This document shows, piece by piece, positions 59,948-64,000 of a stretch of 64,000 bases of DNA (its first letter is position 1; every line of letters starts with the position of its first letter). The notes beneath the pieces are model-generated. The model did not search any database. It was not told where the DNA came from and was given only the letters and a program-made list of their open reading frames with translations. A program made the position numbers and the translations under genes. The stretch lies in contig NZ_BAABAL010000019.1 in assembly GCF_039537405.1 (NCBI RefSeq), positions 620,001 through 684,000 on the forward strand, given 5' to 3'. Source of the stretch: Allokutzneria multivorans. Its GTDB lineage: Bacteria > Actinomycetota > Actinomycetes > Mycobacteriales > Pseudonocardiaceae.

Positions 59948-60216
59948 TGCCCTGGTTCGCCGACGCCATCGGCGTCGTCGGCGAACTCCGAGGGCACCAC
60001 GACCGGCCGCGCCCTCGCCCAGACGACGAAGATCGCCGACGTGACGAGCATGCCGAGCCCCGCCCACAGGTTGATGTTGATCCCCGCGGCCTTCTGGATC
60101 TCCTCGGCCGTGGTGAAGGCGAAGCCGGTGACGGTCAGCACCACCCCGTAGACGCCGAAGAGCAGCGCGATGATCAGGCGGAGGTCGAACAGACCCGCCT
60201 TGGACTGCGAAGCCAT
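59944..60216 (-). CDS. Small two-TM partner of the symporter
   Basis: A 90-residue membrane protein with two helices (about 13-34 and 49-66). It lies 15 bases after the stop of the sodium:solute symporter gene and is probably co-transcribed. Small two-TM proteins of this size accompany several actinobacterial symporters and may stabilise them; this is inference. Confidence 0.65.
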   Translation of the reverse strand: MASQSKAGLFDLRLIIALLFGVYGVVLTVTGFAFTTAEEIQKAAGININLWAGLGMLVTSAIFVVWARARPVVVPSEFADDADGVGEPGH

Positions 60217-60231
60217 GTCTTCTCCTCCGAC

Positions 60232-61917
60232 TCAGATGAACAGCATGCTCAGCGCGACGGTCAGCACCAGCACGCCTCCGCCGAGCACGGCGGGCGAGCG
60301 GTACCACCCAGCGTCCTCGCCGGTGACCGAGTGCGCGCGGTCCTCCTTCGGCGTCAGGCTGTAGACCAGCCCGACCAGCTCCTTCTCCGGCTTCGGCTTG
60401 GTGACCAGCGAGACGACGACGCTGACCAGGATGTCCACCACGAAGGCCGCGCCCGCGCCGATGAACGCCGGGCCCTGACCCGTCAGCTCCAGCACCCCGC
60501 CCGCCGCCAGCCGGTCCACCGTGATCGCGGCCGCGGTGCCCGCCACCAGGCCGATCCAGCCCGCCGCCGGCGTCATCCGCTTCCAGAACATCGCCAGGAT
60601 GAACGTGGCGAACAGCGGCGCGTTGAAGAAGGAGAACAGGGTCTGGATGTAGTCCATGATGTTGCCGTAGTCGGAGGCGATCAACGCGGTGAAGATCGCC
60701 ACGACCATGCCGCCGACGGTCGCGAGGCGGCCGACCCGCAGGTAGTACTCGTCCGGCCGGTCCTTGCGCACGTAGCTCTGCCACAGGTCGTAGGTGAAGA
60801 CCGTGTTGAAGGAGCTGACGTTGGCCGCGACACCGGCCATGAACGAGGCGAGCAGGCCGGCGAGCGCGACCCCGAGGAAGCCGTTGGGCAGCAGGTCCCG
60901 CATCAGGTACAGGATCGAGTCGTTGTACTCCACGCCCTCGGCGCCCGCGCCCTGCTTGAGCGCGGCGATCTCCGGAACGGCGACCGCGGCGATCATGCCG
61001 GGGATGATGATGACGGCCGGGATCAGCACCTTCGGGTAGGCGCCGATGATCGGGGTGCGCTTGGCCGCGGACATGCTCTTGGCCGACATGGCGCGCTGCA
61101 CCTCGGCGAAGTTCGTCGTCCAGTAGCCGAAGGACAGCACGAAGCCGAGGCCGAAGACCAGGCCGAGCACGCTCAGCGTGGCGTCACCGATGCCGGTCAG
61201 GCTGGTCGCGGGCCACGCGGAGAGCTGCTCGGCGCCGCCGGGACTCGCGGTGATCTTGTCGACGAGGCCCTGCCAGCCGCCGACCTTGGTCAGGCCGATG
61301 ATCGTGAGCGGCAGCAGCGCCGCCACGATCACGAAGAACTGCAGCACCTCGTTGTAGATCGCCGCCGACAGGCCGCCGAGGGTGGTGTAGGTCAGCACGA
61401 CCACCGCGGCGATCACGATGGAGAGCGGGATGGACCAGCCGAGCAGCGCGTTCATGATCAGCGCCAGCGCGAACAGGTTCACGCCCGCGATCAGCACCTG
61501 GGCGACCGCGAAGCTGAGCGCGTTCACCAGGTGCGCGCCGGGTCCGAAGCGGCGGCGCAGGAACTCGGGGACGCTGCGCACCTTCGAGCCGTAGTAGAAG
61601 GGCATCATCACCAGGCCGAGGAAGACCATGGCCGGGATGGCGCCGATCCAGTAGTAGTGCACGGTCGGGATGCCGTGCTGCGCCCCGTTGGCCGTCATGC
61701 CGAGCAGTTCCAGCGCGCCCAGATTGGCCGAGATGAAGGCCAGTCCCGTCACCCACGCGGGCAGCGAGCGCCCGGAGAGCAGGAAGTCCAGGCTGCTGGA
61801 CACCGATCGCCGGGCCATGAACCCGATGCCGAGCACCAGCGCGAAGTACACGCCGAGCAGCGTGTAGTCCAGCCAGCTCGCATTGAGCAGTGGCTCCGAC
61901 TTGGCGAGTTCGATCAC
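60232..61917 (-). CDS. Sodium:solute symporter family transporter
   Basis: A 561-residue SSS (SGLT-like) transporter with about 13-14 hydrophobic helices. Family segments are ARRSVSSSLDFLLSGRSLPAWVTGLAFISANLGALELLGMTANGAQHG at the N-terminal end and TYTTLGGLSAAIYNEVLQFFVIV. The substrate is uncertain: relatives carry sugars, monocarboxylates or amino acids, and no catabolic genes flank it. GTG 61917 follows GGGAGG. It leads a two-gene unit with the 90-residue partner. Confidence 0.85.
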   Translation of the reverse strand: MIELAKSEPLLNASWLDYTLLGVYFALVLGIGFMARRSVSSSLDFLLSGRSLPAWVTGLAFISANLGALELLGMTANGAQHGIPTVHYYWIGAIPAMVFLGLVMMPFYYGSKVRSVPEFLRRRFGPGAHLVNALSFAVAQVLIAGVNLFALALIMNALLGWSIPLSIVIAAVVVLTYTTLGGLSAAIYNEVLQFFVIVAALLPLTIIGLTKVGGWQGLVDKITASPGGAEQLSAWPATSLTGIGDATLSVLGLVFGLGFVLSFGYWTTNFAEVQRAMSAKSMSAAKRTPIIGAYPKVLIPAVIIIPGMIAAVAVPEIAALKQGAGAEGVEYNDSILYLMRDLLPNGFLGVALAGLLASFMAGVAANVSSFNTVFTYDLWQSYVRKDRPDEYYLRVGRLATVGGMVVAIFTALIASDYGNIMDYIQTLFSFFNAPLFATFILAMFWKRMTPAAGWIGLVAGTAAAITVDRLAAGGVLELTGQGPAFIGAGAAFVVDILVSVVVSLVTKPKPEKELVGLVYSLTPKEDRAHSVTGEDAGWYRSPAVLGGGVLVLTVALSMLFI

Positions 61918-62118
61918 GCCGCCCTACCTCCCAAGTCAACACCTTCGAACAGCAATCACCATCACCACAACGGGGCGCACGCTACCGCACGCGGGCGCGC
62001 ACATGAACCCTCAACTTCGCCCGTCGTGTCGAATTTGTTGTGACCGACCACTAATTCGAGGACAGTAGACCTTCCCGGCGCGGCGCACAGCCCGCCGAGC
62101 GGAGGACACGAGACAGAT

Positions 62119-62778
62119 TCAGAAGAGGCGGAACTCGTCCGGCTCGATGCCGCGCAGGGCGTCGTAGTCGAGCGTGACGCACTCGATGCCCCGGTCCTCG
62201 GCGAGGACGCGGGCCTGCGGCTTGATGATCTGCGCGGCGAAGATGCCGCGAACGGGGGCGAGCAGCGGATCGCGGTTGAGCAGCTCCAGGTAGCGGGTCA
62301 GCTGCTCGACGCCGTCGATCTCACCGCGCCGCTTGATCTCCACGGCGACGCTGGAGCCCTTGGCGTCGCGGCACATCAGGTCGACCGGGCCGATCGCCGT
62401 CGGGAACTCGCGGCGCACGAGCGTCCAGCCCTCGCCCAGGGTGGTGACGTGCTCGGCCAGCAGCTCCTGCAGGTGCGCCTCGACCCCGTCCTTGCGCAGG
62501 CCGGGCTCGGGGCCCAGCTCGTGCTTGGAGTCGTGCAGCACCTCCTCGACGGTGATCACCAGCTTCTCGCCCGCCTTGTTCTGCACCACCCAGGTCCCGG
62601 GGTCCTCGATGAGCCAGCACGGCGGGCTCATCCAGTTCAGCGGCTTGAACGCGCGGTCGTCGGAGTGGATCGAGACGGAGCCGTCCGCCTTGATCAACAG
62701 CAGCCGCTGGGCCATGGGCAGGTGGGCGGTGAGGCGGCCGACGTAGTCGACCTGGCAACGAGCGATGACCAGACGCAC
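62119..62778 (-). CDS. nucS: Mismatch-specific endonuclease NucS
   Basis: A 219-residue archaeal/actinobacterial NucS (EndoMS). The N-terminal DNA-binding part (MRLVIARCQVDYVGRLTAHLPMAQRLLLIKADGSVSIHSDDRAFKPLNWM) and the C-terminal nuclease with the E-x-K motif (GPVDLMCRDAKGSSVAVEIKRRG) are complete, and the C-terminus EPDEFRLF fits the clamp-interacting tail. It cuts mismatched DNA and replaces MutS/MutL in actinobacteria. Confidence 0.95.
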   Translation of the reverse strand: MRLVIARCQVDYVGRLTAHLPMAQRLLLIKADGSVSIHSDDRAFKPLNWMSPPCWLIEDPGTWVVQNKAGEKLVITVEEVLHDSKHELGPEPGLRKDGVEAHLQELLAEHVTTLGEGWTLVRREFPTAIGPVDLMCRDAKGSSVAVEIKRRGEIDGVEQLTRYLELLNRDPLLAPVRGIFAAQIIKPQARVLAEDRGIECVTLDYDALRGIEPDEFRLF

Positions 62779-62886
62779 GGCGATGAGGCTACGGGCCGCC
62801 GCGGCGGGCGTGCGCGCGGGTGAGGGCGGTTCAGGATCTTGGAGGGAGTCAGGGGGCGGGGGCTACGGGCGAGTAACGTCGCGGCC

Positions 62887-64000
62887 CGTGTCGCTCTCGC
62901 TGCAGTCCCTGATGCGGACCAAGCCCGTCGAACGGATCACCGACGAGGGCGCCAACACCCAGCTCAAACGCAGTCTCGGCCTGATCCCGCTGATCGCGTT
63001 GTCGGTCGGCGCCACGCTGGGCACCGGGATCTTCGTGGTGCTCGGCGAAGCGGCCCCGCAGGCGGGCCCGGCGGTGGTGCTCTCGTTCGTCCTCGCCGCG
63101 CTCGCGGCACTGTTCTCGGCGTTGTCCTACGCGGAGCTGGCGGGCGCGGTCCCGGTCTCCGGCTCGGCGTACTCCTACTCCTACGCGACCATGGGCGAGT
63201 TCGTCGCGTGGCTGTGCGGTTGGTGTTTGTTGTTGGAGTACGGGGTCTCCGTCGCGGCGGTCGCGGTCGGCTGGGGCGGCTACCTCAACGAGTTCCTGCA
63301 CTCCACGATCGGCGTCCGCATCCCGGAGGCGCTGTCCCACTCCCCCGCGGCCGGCGGGATCATGGACCTGCCCGCGGCGGTCGTGGTGCTGTTGGCCGCC
63401 TTCGTGCTCATCGGCGGCGCCAGGGAGAGCGCTGTGGTGACCACGGTGACCACCGTGCTGAAGCTGCTGGTTCTGGTCTTCTTCGTGGTGGTCACGGTGT
63501 CGGCGTTCAACTCCGCCAACATGGCGCCCTTCGCCCCGGCCGGGATCGCGGGCATCACCGGCGGAGCGTCGGCGGTGTTCTTCTCCTTCATCGGCTTCGA
63601 CGCGGCGTCCACGGCGGGCGAGGAAGCGCGCAACCCGCAGCGCGACCTGCCGAGGGCGATCGTGATCTCGCTGGGCATCGTGACCGCGATGTACGTGCTG
63701 GTGGCGCTGACCGCCGTGGGAGCGGTCGGGGCTGACGGGCTCGGCGGCCAGGAGGCGTCGCTGTCGGCGGTCATGCGCGAGGTCACCGGAGCGGGCTGGC
63801 CGTCGATCGTGCTGGCCTTCGGAGCGGTGGTCGCGATCGCCTCCGTGGTGCTGACCGTCCTCTACGGACAGACGCGCGTGCTGGTGGCGATGTCGCGCGA
63901 CGGCCTGGTCCCCGCGATGTTCTCCAAGGTCGGCAAGCGCAAGGTGCCGACGGCCAACACCCTGGTCATCGGCGGTCTGGTGGCGGCGCTGGCCGCGTTC
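62887..64000 (+). CDS. APC-family amino-acid permease (partial, runs off the window)
   Basis: About 371 residues are visible, and the frame remains open at the window end. The cationic-amino-acid-transporter layout is clear: TQLKRSLGLIPLIALSVGATLGTGIFVVLGEAAPQAGPAVVLSF at TM1, LSYAELAGAVPVSGSAYSYSY, FFSFIGFDAASTAGEEARNPQRDLPRAI and YGQTRVLVAMSRDGLVPAMFSKVG. Substrates of close relatives are amino acids or polyamines. GTG 62887 has no ribosome site; TAACGT at 62874-62879 lies 7 bases upstream, consistent with leaderless expression. Confidence 0.85.

Overview
The window is high-GC DNA with dense, tightly packed genes, strong GGAGG ribosome sites mixed with apparently leaderless starts, and an actinobacterial gene set: NucS mismatch endonuclease, a Scy/FilP-type hendecad coiled-coil protein, DUF3558 lipoproteins, an IdeR/DmdR-type iron box, YbbN and the ethylmalonyl-CoA reductase Ccr. 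A filamentous actinomycete fits best. The interspersed TGAATGA-centred palindromes suggest, but do not prove, a Pseudonocardiaceae-like genome. I see no rRNA, tRNA, CRISPR array, prophage or transposase.

Layout. 0-9 kb: a Fic protein, two paralogous zinc-metallopeptidase lipoproteins flanking a small secreted four-cysteine protein, a cysteine-less thioredoxin/TPR protein (YbbN), a HEPN/Abi protein with a tiny coupled upstream ORF and an inverted repeat, and MarR, thiamine-binding and DUF3817 genes. 9-21.7 kb: a mannoside-utilisation locus with two secreted GH92 alpha-mannosidases, a LacI regulator, ManA and a sugar ABC transporter, linked by TGACAACGTTGTCA operators; inside it lies a candidate ~300-nt structured RNA. 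21.7-24.7 kb: a gene-free repeat block, then a multi-TM protein and a secreted DNRLRE-like protein bracketed by copies of a GTACCCRATGTGGCAT repeat. 24.7-31.5 kb: acyl-CoA metabolism (MeaB, thiolase, methylmalonyl-CoA epimerase, Ccr) and a secreted penicillin-acylase-family enzyme. 31.6-37.1 kb: the coiled-coil protein and small housekeeping or unknown genes.

37.2-43.8 kb: a hydroxyproline catabolic operon (XRE-cupin regulator, two-part FAD/FeS dehydrogenase, DapA-family enzyme, 4-hydroxyproline 2-epimerase) with a readable promoter and operator, followed by an Xaa-Pro peptidase, as expected for use of collagen-type peptides. 43.8-46.7 kb: an XRE/AbiEii toxin-antitoxin pair behind a perfect 20-bp palindrome, divergent from an APH-like kinase and an AAC(3)-like acetyltransferase. 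46.7-54.6 kb: FmdB, a PPOX-family protein, a duplicated 3-hydroxyacyl-CoA dehydrogenase, two DUF3558 lipoproteins and the PTS-type dihydroxyacetone kinase genes dhaKLM. 54.7-64 kb: an iron-box-controlled siderophore-binding lipoprotein, an AbiEi-like protein framed by palindromic repeats, an aldehyde dehydrogenase, a third DUF3558 lipoprotein, a Na+:solute symporter with a small partner, NucS, and an amino-acid permease running off the end.

All assignments are from reading the sequence and family knowledge; no database search was run.
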